Source: Gammaproteobacteria bacterium
Lineage (GTDB): Bacteria > Pseudomonadota > Gammaproteobacteria > Xanthomonadales > Xanthomonadaceae
Reading direction: 5' to 3'
Length of the DNA stretch: 6,515 bases
Assembly: GCA_012510865.1 (NCBI GenBank)
Contig: JAAZHF010000076.1
Span: forward strand, 1-6,515
The notes beneath the pieces were generated by a model, which was not told where the DNA came from, did no database searches, and saw only the letters and a program-made list of their open reading frames with translations. The stretch's first letter is position 1; each line of letters starts with the position of its first letter. Both the position numbers and the translations under genes were made by a program. This document shows, in pieces, positions 1 to 6,515 of this stretch.

Positions 1-235
1 CAACCGCGTCGGCCACGAGCCCTCCCCGATCGGCGCCACGGGCATCGACTTCTGGGGCAACAGCCACGTGCTCGGCCCGCAGGGCGAGTTCCTGGCCGAG
101 GCCGGGGGCGAGGCCACGATCCTCGCCTGCGAGGTCGACCTCGGCCGCAGCGAGCACGTGCGCCGCAGCTGGCCGTTCCTGCGCGACCGCCGCATCGACG
201 CCTACGACGACCTGCTGCGCCGCTATCGTGACTGA
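1..235 (+). CDS. aguB: N-carbamoylputrescine amidase, C-terminal end (partial)
   Basis: This is the last 77 codons of a gene that begins before the window; the frame starts at base 2 and ends with TGA at 233-235. The translation contains FWGNSHVLGPQGEF, then a CEVDL strand, then WPFLRDRRIDAYDDLLRRY at the very end. The Phe-Trp-Gly / Pro-x-Gly segment and the WPF(L/F)RDRR-D-Y tail are typical of the carbon-nitrogen hydrolase (nitrilase) superfamily branch that hydrolyses N-carbamoylputrescine to putrescine, CO2 and ammonia. This is the last step of the agmatine route to putrescine, in the cytoplasm. The Glu-Lys-Cys catalytic residues lie upstream of the visible part and cannot be checked. The stop overlaps the start of the next gene by 8 bases, so the two are probably co-transcribed. 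A related beta-ureidopropionase or another nitrilase cannot be fully excluded, but the tail favours AguB. Confidence 0.85.
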   Translation, partial: NRVGHEPSPIGATGIDFWGNSHVLGPQGEFLAEAGGEATILACEVDLGRSEHVRRSWPFLRDRRIDAYDDLLRRYRD

Positions 236-1433
236 GGCCGCGGCCTTCGACCTCGCATCGCAGCCGCACGCCGTCGTCGAGCGCGACGGCGTGCGCTATA
301 CCCTGCTCGGCACCGCGCACGTGTCCCGGGCCAGCGTGGACGCGGTCCGCGCCGCGATCGCCACCGGCCGCTACGATGCCGTCGCGGTCGAGCTGGACGA
401 GCAGCGGCTGCGAGCGATGGACGATCCCGGCTCGCTGGGACGCCTCGACCTGGTCAAGGTCCTGCGCGAGGGCAAGGCGCCGCTGTTCGCGGCCAACCTT
501 GCGCTGGCCGCCTACCAGCGCCGGCTGGCCGAACAGATGGGGATCGAGCCCGGCGCCGAGCTCAGGGCCGCGGCCGCGGACGCCACCGCGCGCGGCCTGC
601 CGCTCCAGCTGATCGACCGCGACGTCGGCCTGACCTTCCGCCGCGCCATGCAGCGCCTCGGCTGGTGGGGCCGCGCCCGCACCAGCGCCAGCCTGCTGAT
701 GGGCCTGCTCTCGCGCGACGAGGTGGGGGCGGAGGACATCGAGCGCCTGAAGGCGGGCGACGTGCTGGAGTCCAGCTTCACGGAGTTCGCCGGGCAATCC
801 CCCGAGCTCTACGAGGCGATCATCGCCGAGCGCGACCGCTACATGGCCGCGCGCCTGCGCGAGCCGCCCGCCGGCGCGCGCGAGGTCCTCGCGGTCGTGG
901 GCGCGGGCCATCTCAAGGGGCTGGCCCGGCACCTGGGACAGGACGCCGACGCACCCGCCCGGGTGCGCGAAACGCTGGAGCAGGTCAGGCCGAAGTCGCG
1001 CGTGCCGTGGCTGGAGCTGGTGATCGGCCTGGTCGTGGTCGGCGGCTTCGCATGGGGATTCTGGCGCGGCGGCTTCGACGTCGGCGCCGACCTGATGCTG
1101 CAGTGGGTGCTGGTGACCGGAAGCCTGGGTGCCCTGGGCTGTGCCATCGCCGGCGGCCACCCGCTGAGCATCCTCTCGGCCTTCGTCGCCTCGCCGATCA
1201 CCCCGCTGCACCCGGCGCTGGCCTCGGGCACCGTCAGCGCCCTGGTCGAGGCCGCGATCCGCAAGCCGACCTACGCCGACTTCATGGCCCTGCGCGACGA
1301 CGTCGGCACGGTCCGCGGCTGGTGGAGGAACCGGGTCGCCAGGGTGCTCCTGAACTTCTTCCTGACCAGCCTCGGCACCGCCATCGGCGTCTGGACCGGC
1401 GGGCTGGCGATGCTGGGGAAGCTCTTCGGCTGA
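228..1433 (+). CDS. TraB/PrgY (TIKI-like) family membrane protein
   Basis: This complete 401-residue protein resembles the TraB/PrgY family (pheromone-shutdown type, related to GumN and to animal TIKI proteases). The N-terminal soluble domain has GTAHVS at 28-33, ELD at 55-57, a helical middle, ERDRYMA at 201-207 and VVGAGHLKG at 223-231. The pair of GxxH motifs (GTAH, GAGH) and a conserved Glu (probably E55) match the putative metal-site pattern of the TIKI/TraB fold. The C-terminal part (about 259-401) holds three or four hydrophobic segments, near 261-279, 288-309, 311-335 and 372-396, so it is probably an inner-membrane protein. GTG at 228 is chosen because the next in-frame valine/methionine candidates start too close to, or inside, the conserved GTAH region. 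No clear Shine-Dalgarno is visible, and the start lies inside the end of aguB (GTGACTGA overlap), which suggests translational coupling. PrgY blocks peptide pheromone in enterococci; the role in Gram-negative bacteria is unknown and nothing here shows a substrate. Confidence 0.88.
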   Translation: MTEAAAFDLASQPHAVVERDGVRYTLLGTAHVSRASVDAVRAAIATGRYDAVAVELDEQRLRAMDDPGSLGRLDLVKVLREGKAPLFAANLALAAYQRRLAEQMGIEPGAELRAAAADATARGLPLQLIDRDVGLTFRRAMQRLGWWGRARTSASLLMGLLSRDEVGAEDIERLKAGDVLESSFTEFAGQSPELYEAIIAERDRYMAARLREPPAGAREVLAVVGAGHLKGLARHLGQDADAPARVRETLEQVRPKSRVPWLELVIGLVVVGGFAWGFWRGGFDVGADLMLQWVLVTGSLGALGCAIAGGHPLSILSAFVASPITPLHPALASGTVSALVEAAIRKPTYADFMALRDDVGTVRGWWRNRVARVLLNFFLTSLGTAIGVWTGGLAMLGKLFG

Positions 1434-1447
1434 CCCTCGTGGGCCAC

Positions 1448-1483
1448 GCCCGCGGGAGCGGCCGGCGCGCCGCTTCCGTGGGC
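1448..1483 (+). terminator. Convergent intergenic hairpin, probable terminator
   Basis: Bases 1448-1462 pair with 1469-1483 to give a 15-bp stem and a 6-base loop (CGGCGC, 1463-1468). Thirteen pairs are Watson-Crick and two are G-U when read as + strand RNA (1452 with 1479, 1456 with 1475). In the - strand RNA these two become C-A mismatches, so the structure is better in the + direction, where it lies 14 bases after the TraB-family stop codon. No T-run follows, so it is not a classic intrinsic terminator; it may act as a U-less terminator, a 3'-end stabiliser or a roadblock between the convergent genes. The inner GGGAGCGGC arm also recalls the palindromic REP-type repeats common in pseudomonads and xanthomonads, which cannot be tested from a single copy. 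Confidence 0.5.
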
Positions 1484-1499
1484 CCGATCGCCCTCGCCG

Positions 1500-4400
1500 T
1501 CAGGCGGTCGCCGGCACCGCCTCGCCGCGGCGGGCGCGGGCCCGCCGCAGGAGGCGCGAGGTGCCGTTCGCGAGGTCGTCGAGGATGGCGTAGATCGTCG
1601 GCAGGAACAGCAGGCTGACCAGGGTCGAGAAGGCCAGGCCGCCCGCCACCGCCCGCGCCATCGGCGAATAGGCCAGCCCGCCGAGCACCACCGTCTCGCT
1701 GAGCGAGATCGGCACCATCGCGAGGATGGCCGTGCCCATCGTCATCAGGATCGGGCGCAGGCGCTCGCGGCTGCCTTCCACCAGCGCGTCGGTGCGCGAC
1801 AGCCCGCGGCGGCGCAGGTTGTTGATGTGCTCGACCATCACGATGCCGTTGTTCACCACCACGCCCATCAGCACCAGGATGCCGATGAAGGCCATGATGG
1901 TGAAGCTGGTGCCCGTGATCCAGAACAGCCAGAACACGCCGAGGATCGAGAACATCACGCAGCTCATGATGGCCGAGGGGAACAGCAGCGACTCGAACAC
2001 CGCCGCCATCACCACGTAGATCATCACCAGCGCCAGCACGAAGTTGAACAGCATCTGGTTCATGGCCTGCTGGCCTTCCTCGAAGCCGCTGCCGGTGAAG
2101 GTGTGGCCGTACCCCGCTGGCAGCGAGACCGCGCCCAGCACCTCCTCCATCGCCTTGCGGGCCTGCTCCATGGTCGTCTCGCCCTCCAGGTTGGCCTGCA
2201 CGCCGAGCGCGGTCTGGCGGTCGTGTCGCGAGATCTGGGTCGCCGACGGGGCGATGTCCATTTCGACCATGGCCGAGAGCGGCACCTGGCGCCCGTCCGG
2301 CGAACGCACCATGAAGCCCGAGATGTTCTCGGGGCCGTACTCCTGCGCGCCGCTGAAGCGGACCCAGACCGGGACCTCGCTGTCGCCGCGACGGTACTCG
2401 CGCAGCTGGGTGCCGCGCAGCGCCATCGACACGAAGGACGACACCTGCTCGGCGCTGAACCCGAAGGCGGCGGCGCGCTCGCGGTCGACGCGCACCGAGA
2501 GCTCGTCGGTGCGGTTTCCGTCGTCGACGCGGACGTCCCGCAGCTCGGGCCTCGCTTCGAGCATCGGCACCACGTCCTCGGCGATCTCGCGCAGCACGGC
2601 CGCGCTGTCGCCGACCAGCTGGACGCTGACGTTCTGGCCCATGCCGCCGCCACCCTGGCCGCCCGAACCCGACACGCCGACCTCGGCGCGCGCCGACTTC
2701 GGCAGCGCCTTGCTGATGGCCTCCGACAGCGGGCGCACGTCGTCGATCCCGTCCTCGAAGGTGACCATGGTGCCGGCGTCGTTGCCCTCGCTGAAGTACG
2801 AATAGACCTGGGTGATGCGGAAGCGCTCGCGGTTCTCGTCGAGGAAGGCCTCGACCCGCGCCACCTCTTCGGACATCTGCGGCAGCGTGAACCCGCCCTT
2901 CCACTTGTAGTAGAGGTGGATCTCGCCCTGGTCGCCGCCGCCGAACATGTCGAAGGTGGTGCCCTTCATGGGCACGAAGCTGGCCACGACCACCATCAGG
3001 ATCCCGAACACGCTCCAGCCGCGGTGCGCGAGGGTCCAGCGGAGGAAGCGCGCATAGCGCTCCTGCATGCGGCGGATCGCCCCGCCCTTCTCGACGACCG
3101 CCGGCGGCGTGCGCATGCGGGCGGACAGCATCGGGATCAGGCTCACCGCCACCAGCCACGAGGCCAGCAGCGAGACCGAGATCGTGATCGCGATCTGGGC
3201 CATGAAGATGCTGATGTCGTTGACCTCGCCCAGCAGGTTGGGCAGGAACACGATGCAGTGGCACAGGGTGCCGGCGGAGAGCGCGATCGCGACGTGCTTC
3301 GTGCCGGTCAGCGATGCCCGGACCGGGTTGCCCGGGTCGCGCTCGCGCAACTGGTAGATGCTCTCGACCACGCCCACCGCGTTGTCGACCAGCATGCCGA
3401 CCGCCAGCAGCAGGCCCATCAGGCTCAGGATGTTCAGGGTCACGCCGAAGAAGTGCATGAACCCCAGCGTCATCACGAAGCAGATCGGGATCGCCAGCGT
3501 CACCATCAGCGTCGACGGCCAGTGGCGCAGGAAGAAGAACAGGACCGCGATCGAGAGCAGCAGGCCGATGCCGCCCGCTTCGGCGAGCTCGAGCAGCGAG
3601 CTCGTCACCGTGTCGCCCATGTCCTGCATGACCTTGAAGTCGATGCCCTCCAGCCCCGGGTCGTCGCCCGCCGCGCGCATCTCCGCCAGCACGCTGCGCG
3701 AGACCTCGACCAGGTTGGCGTCGCGCTCCTTGAATACCTCGATGCCCACCGCCTTGCGCCCGTCCAGCCGGCGCGCGTAATCCATCCGCTCGGGCTTCAG
3801 GTGCACGTCGGCCACGTCGCGCAGGCGCAGCCCGTCCGGATCGATCACCAGGTCCCGCAGCTCGTCCAGCGTGCCGATCTCGCCCTGCGGCTGCACCCGC
3901 AGGCGCATGCCGCCGTCCTCGATGATGCCCGCCGAGACGGAGAAGTTGACCGTGCGCAGGCGCTCGGCAAGCGAGTTCAGCGGCACCCCGTGCGCATTGA
4001 GGCGGTCCGGGTCGATGGCGATCTCGACCTCGCTGGCCGGTGCGCCGGTGATCTCGACCCGTGCCACGCCGGGGACCCGCTCGAGCCTGCGCTTGAGCAG
4101 GCGGTCCAGCAGGTCGTAGGACGAGGAGAGGTCCACGTCGCCGGCGAGGCGCACGCGCAGGATCGCCTGGTCCGCGCTCGACCACTTGAACACGAAGTAG
4201 CGGCGGAAGTCGTCCGGCAGGTCGTCCCGGACCGCGTCGAGACGCTCGCGCGCCTCGGAGGCGGTGATCGCGATGTCGCGCTCCCAGTCCCGGAACTCGA
4301 GGAAGATGCCGGCCCCGTTCGCGGTCGCCTGGCCGCGCATCCGCTTGATGCCGGTCATGGTGGCCAATGCCTCCTCGGCCGGGCGCAGCAGGTTGCGCTC

Positions 4401-4577
4401 GACCTCCTCGGGCGTGGAGCCCTCGTAGGGCAGCTGCACGAAGAGGAACGGGGCCGAGACGTCGGGCAGGGCCTCGAGCGGCAGGCGGAAGGCCGCGATC
4501 AGCCCCACCACCACCAGCGAGATGAAGACCATCACCGTGGTGACGGGCCGCCGCAGGCTGAACTCCGCGACCGTCAT
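1500..4577 (-). CDS. RND efflux permease (HAE1-like), downstream member of a tandem pair
   Basis: This complete 1025-residue inner-membrane protein has the length and layout of hydrophobe/amphiphile RND drug pumps: TM1 at about 12-30, a first periplasmic porter/docking domain at about 35-330, TM2-TM6 at about 333-483, TM7 at 519-536, a second periplasmic domain at about 540-838, and TM8-TM12 at about 842-998. Family marks include FSLRRPVTTVM at the start, LPDVSAPFLFV (37-47), IPMLSAR after TM6, AAVFESLLFP (858-867) and RLRPILMT in TM11 (939-946). The proton-relay positions differ from AcrB: TM4 reads LVDNAVGVVE, so only D398 of the usual Asp-Asp is kept (N399), and TM10 reads VVNNGIV, with N909 in place of the lysine; R939 and T946 are kept. 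TM5 carries an unusual C439-H440-C441, and the second porter domain has a Gly-rich loop at 635-647. ATG at 4577 gives the canonical N-terminus and overlaps the upstream permease stop. The substrate cannot be read from sequence. It lacks the charged TM4 pattern of CusA-type metal pumps, so a drug, lipid or other organic substrate is more likely. Confidence 0.93.
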   Translation of the reverse strand: MTVAEFSLRRPVTTVMVFISLVVVGLIAAFRLPLEALPDVSAPFLFVQLPYEGSTPEEVERNLLRPAEEALATMTGIKRMRGQATANGAGIFLEFRDWERDIAITASEARERLDAVRDDLPDDFRRYFVFKWSSADQAILRVRLAGDVDLSSSYDLLDRLLKRRLERVPGVARVEITGAPASEVEIAIDPDRLNAHGVPLNSLAERLRTVNFSVSAGIIEDGGMRLRVQPQGEIGTLDELRDLVIDPDGLRLRDVADVHLKPERMDYARRLDGRKAVGIEVFKERDANLVEVSRSVLAEMRAAGDDPGLEGIDFKVMQDMGDTVTSSLLELAEAGGIGLLLSIAVLFFFLRHWPSTLMVTLAIPICFVMTLGFMHFFGVTLNILSLMGLLLAVGMLVDNAVGVVESIYQLRERDPGNPVRASLTGTKHVAIALSAGTLCHCIVFLPNLLGEVNDISIFMAQIAITISVSLLASWLVAVSLIPMLSARMRTPPAVVEKGGAIRRMQERYARFLRWTLAHRGWSVFGILMVVVASFVPMKGTTFDMFGGGDQGEIHLYYKWKGGFTLPQMSEEVARVEAFLDENRERFRITQVYSYFSEGNDAGTMVTFEDGIDDVRPLSEAISKALPKSARAEVGVSGSGGQGGGGMGQNVSVQLVGDSAAVLREIAEDVVPMLEARPELRDVRVDDGNRTDELSVRVDRERAAAFGFSAEQVSSFVSMALRGTQLREYRRGDSEVPVWVRFSGAQEYGPENISGFMVRSPDGRQVPLSAMVEMDIAPSATQISRHDRQTALGVQANLEGETTMEQARKAMEEVLGAVSLPAGYGHTFTGSGFEEGQQAMNQMLFNFVLALVMIYVVMAAVFESLLFPSAIMSCVMFSILGVFWLFWITGTSFTIMAFIGILVLMGVVVNNGIVMVEHINNLRRRGLSRTDALVEGSRERLRPILMTMGTAILAMVPISLSETVVLGGLAYSPMARAVAGGLAFSTLVSLLFLPTIYAILDDLANGTSRLLRRARARRGEAVPATA

Positions 4578-6515
4578 GCCGGCAGCCCCTCCCCCTCGTC
4601 GCCGCCGGCCTGGGCCAGGCGCGCACGCCGGCCGCGCTCGGCGTACCACGCGTCGCCACGGCGGTCGAGCAGGTCGTAGACCACCGGGATCACGACCAGG
4701 GTCAGGAGCGTCGACACCAGCAGGCCGCCGATCACCGTGATCGCCATCGGCGACCGCACCTCGGCGCCCTCGCCGAAGGCCAGCGCCAGCGGCATGAAGC
4801 CGAAGAGCGTGGACAGCGTGGTCATCACGATCGGGCGCAGGCGCGAGCGCGCGCCCTCGACCAGGGCCTCGCGCTTGGACACGCCGGCCTCGCGCAGCTG
4901 GTTGACCTTGTCGATCAGGATGATGGCGTTCTTCACCACCAGGCCGACCATCAGGATCAATCCGATGAACACCACCACCGAGATCGTGTTGCCGGTGAGC
5001 ATCAGCGCCAGGATCGCGCCGACCATCGCCAGCGGGATGGTGAACAGGATCACGAAGGGATGCAGCAGCGACTCGAACTGGGAGGCCATGACCAGGTAGA
5101 CCATGAAGATCGCCAGGCCGAAGGCGAAGAGCAGCGAGGACATCGATTCGGCCAGTTCCTCGCCCTGGCCGCCGATGTGCATGCCGATGCCCGCGCCCAG
5201 CGGGTTGGCGGCAACCAGCGAGCGCACTTCGGCGACCGCGGCGCCCAGGTCGATCCCGCGCAGGTTGGCCGACACCACCGCGACCCGCCCGAGGTCGGCG
5301 CGGTGGATCTCGCTCGGCCCGGTGGTCGCGACGACGTCGGCGACCGTGGACAGGCGAACCGGGCGGGCGGCGCCCGGATTGACCACGAGGTCCCGGATCG
5401 CCTGCACGGAGCCGCGCCCGGATTCGTTCGCCCGCACCAGCACGTCGATCTTGCGGTCGCGGAAGTCGTAGCGCGTGGCCACCTCGCCCCGCACCGACGT
5501 CACCACGGCGTCGGCGATCTGGCGCGTGGTCAGGCCCATGGCCCCGGCGCGCTCCTGGTCGAAGACGATGCGGATCTCGGGCGCGCCGCGTTCCACCGTC
5601 GACTTCACGTCGGTGTAGTGCGGATTGGCGCGCAGCAGCTCGGCGAGGCGGTTGCCGGCGGCGGCGAGCGCGTCCAGGTCGTGCCCGCGGAGTTCGATCT
5701 CGAGCGGGCTGGAGAAACTGAAGAGCGCGGGGCGGCTGAAGTCGACGTCCGCGCCGGGTTCGTCGCGCAGCGAGGCGCGCAGCGCGTCGGCGAGGCGCGA
5801 CTCGACCTCGGGGCTGCCGCCGCCCTCCATCACCACCGACAGCCGGCCGATGTTCTCGCCGCTGTCGGTGGGGTTCGCGTCCAGCCGCGTGCCGCTGCCG
5901 CTCACGCCGAACAGCACGGCGACGCCGTCGTCGTCCGCGTGCGCCTGCTGCACCCGGCGCATGAGGGCGTCGGTCTCGCGCAGCGGCGTGCCCGGCGGCA
6001 GCCGCATGGTCATCTCGAAGCGGTCCTGGGCCAGCTGCGGGATCAGGTCGGTGCCCAGCGTGGGGACGATCGCCATCGCCAGCGCGAAGGCCGCGGCGGC
6101 GAGCCCCAGCACCAGCCTCGGCCGCGCAAGTGCGCCGGGGAGCAGGCGCAGGTAGCCGCGCTCCGCGCGCTCGTAGGGCGCCATCGCGATCCGGCTCGCC
6201 GCGCCCATCGGCCTGCCGACGACCACCGAAAGCAGCCTGCCGGCGCGGAACGCCACCCACGCCACGCCGAAGGCGATGCCCCGGACCACTCGTCCGGTCC
6301 AGCGGCCGACGAAGGCGACCGGTCGCTGCCACAGGCGGGTTGGCCGCCACTCCGGATGCGGCGCCTCCTCCGGGAATGCCAACGGCGCGCGCGACTTCAG
6401 CGCGCTCAGCATCGGGATCAGGGTCATGGCAACCACCAGCGAGATGCCCACGGCCAGCGCGATGGTCAGCGCCTGGTCGCGGGACAGCTGCCCGGCGCTG
6501 CCCTCGACGAACACC
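4574..6515 (-). CDS. RND efflux permease (HAE1-like), upstream member of the pair; 5' end outside the window
   Basis: The frame is open to the right edge, so the N-terminal third or more (TM1, first porter domain, TM2-TM5) is missing; 646 residues are visible, numbered here from the first full codon at 6514. The GTG at 6514 is almost certainly an internal valine, because VFVEGSAGQL is the conserved loop between TM5 and TM6 of RND pumps. TM6 follows (about 15-37), then a long Arg-rich linker (39-130), TM7 (132-150), the second periplasmic domain (about 152-455) with GTDLIPQ and RPALFSFSSPLEIELRG, and TM8-TM12 (about 458-616). TM10 reads GLVVKNAIILID, with relay lysine K528, and TM11 reads RLRPIVMT (558-565), so the visible proton-relay residues match AcrB. 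The inner-membrane pump would work with a periplasmic adaptor and an outer-membrane channel, which would be expected next to it beyond the window. The hydrophilic tail after TM12 (about 617-646) ends in a TGA overlapping the start of the downstream permease. HAE1-type multidrug export is the best family assignment; the substrate is unknown. Confidence 0.92.
   Translation of the reverse strand, partial: VFVEGSAGQLSRDQALTIALAVGISLVVAMTLIPMLSALKSRAPLAFPEEAPHPEWRPTRLWQRPVAFVGRWTGRVVRGIAFGVAWVAFRAGRLLSVVVGRPMGAASRIAMAPYERAERGYLRLLPGALARPRLVLGLAAAAFALAMAIVPTLGTDLIPQLAQDRFEMTMRLPPGTPLRETDALMRRVQQAHADDDGVAVLFGVSGSGTRLDANPTDSGENIGRLSVVMEGGGSPEVESRLADALRASLRDEPGADVDFSRPALFSFSSPLEIELRGHDLDALAAAGNRLAELLRANPHYTDVKSTVERGAPEIRIVFDQERAGAMGLTTRQIADAVVTSVRGEVATRYDFRDRKIDVLVRANESGRGSVQAIRDLVVNPGAARPVRLSTVADVVATTGPSEIHRADLGRVAVVSANLRGIDLGAAVAEVRSLVAANPLGAGIGMHIGGQGEELAESMSSLLFAFGLAIFMVYLVMASQFESLLHPFVILFTIPLAMVGAILALMLTGNTISVVVFIGLILMVGLVVKNAIILIDKVNQLREAGVSKREALVEGARSRLRPIVMTTLSTLFGFMPLALAFGEGAEVRSPMAITVIGGLLVSTLLTLVVIPVVYDLLDRRGDAWYAERGRRARLAQAGGDEGEGLPA
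4586..4597 (-). promoter_or_regulatory. Ribosome binding site for the downstream RND permease
   Basis: Read on the - strand, GAGGGGGAGGGG lies 8 bases before the ATG at 4577 and within the last codons of the upstream permease. The purine run is a plausible Shine-Dalgarno of the AGGGG type, and it supports this ATG. The stop of the upstream gene and this start share ATGA (4574-4577), the classic arrangement for translational coupling. This would keep the output of the two permeases in a fixed ratio. Confidence 0.6.

Noticed and set aside
665..1618. Open frames in other frames over the TraB-like gene, including 665-1618 (+) and 839-1264 (-)
   Set aside because: They give compositionally biased Arg/Gly/Pro-rich products with no motifs, and they overlap a gene with clear family motifs and membrane segments.
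1282..4659. A 1125-codon open frame on the - strand in another frame of the RND gene
   Set aside because: The product is Arg/Gly/Ala/Pro-rich shadow sequence with no family features, and it runs across the convergent gap into the TraB-like gene.
1827..4679. A 950-codon open frame on the + strand, antisense to the downstream RND permease
   Set aside because: Its translation is a low-complexity run rich in His, Asp, Arg, Gln and Ala with no recognisable domain, as expected opposite a GC-rich gene. The - strand frame beneath it encodes a full, well-conserved RND protein.
4578..6350. In-frame extension of the downstream RND permease far upstream, which could look like a giant fusion protein
   Set aside because: The extra part is Arg/Ala/Gly-rich noise over the real upstream permease in another frame. 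The ATG at 4577 has a good Shine-Dalgarno, and the protein starting there has the canonical RND N-terminus.
6512..6514. GTG at the right edge as the start codon of the upstream permease
   Set aside because: It encodes the Val of the conserved TM5-TM6 loop motif (VFVEGSAGQL), so the true start lies several hundred codons further upstream, outside the window.
1500..6515. Possible MdtB/MdtC or CusA identity for the RND pair
   Set aside because: The tandem arrangement recalls MdtBC, but the visible N-terminal and TM motifs of the complete protein do not resemble either one closely, and the charged TM4 pattern typical of CusA-type metal pumps is absent. No specific name is justified.

Overview
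The window is very GC-rich, with tightly packed genes and strong G/C preference at third codon positions. An aguB-type amidase gene, a TraB/PrgY-like membrane protein and two tandem RND permeases together suggest a high-GC proteobacterium. A gammaproteobacterium of the Xanthomonadaceae/Lysobacteraceae (Lysobacter or Luteimonas type) is the best guess. This is an inference from gene content and style, not from a marker gene.

Layout: two short transcription units converge. On the + strand, bases 1-235 are the 3' end of a nitrilase-superfamily gene, most likely N-carbamoylputrescine amidase (aguB, putrescine synthesis from agmatine). It overlaps by 8 bases the complete gene for a 401-residue TraB/PrgY/TIKI-like protein (228-1433) with a soluble N-terminal domain and a membrane C-terminal part. 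A 66-base convergent gap follows, holding a strong 15-bp hairpin (1448-1483) that probably ends the + strand transcript.

On the - strand, reading from the right edge leftwards, are two RND-superfamily efflux permeases. The upstream one (4574-6515) is cut by the window edge and lacks its N-terminal third or so. The downstream one (1500-4577) is complete, with 1025 residues. They are joined by a 4-base ATGA stop/start overlap with a purine-rich ribosome binding site inside the upstream gene, so they are surely one operon. A periplasmic adaptor gene would be expected beyond the right edge. The two permeases belong to different sub-clades: the upstream one keeps the TM10 lysine of the proton relay, while the downstream one has Asn there and Asp-Asn instead of Asp-Asp in TM4. 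They may form a heteromeric pump or two pumps sharing an adaptor.

No RNA gene, mobile element, CRISPR array or phage-like gene is visible. I see no clearly undescribed system. The points most worth a second look are the asymmetric relay residues, a Cys-His-Cys in TM5 of the downstream pump, the long TM6-TM7 linker of the upstream pump, and the convergent hairpin.
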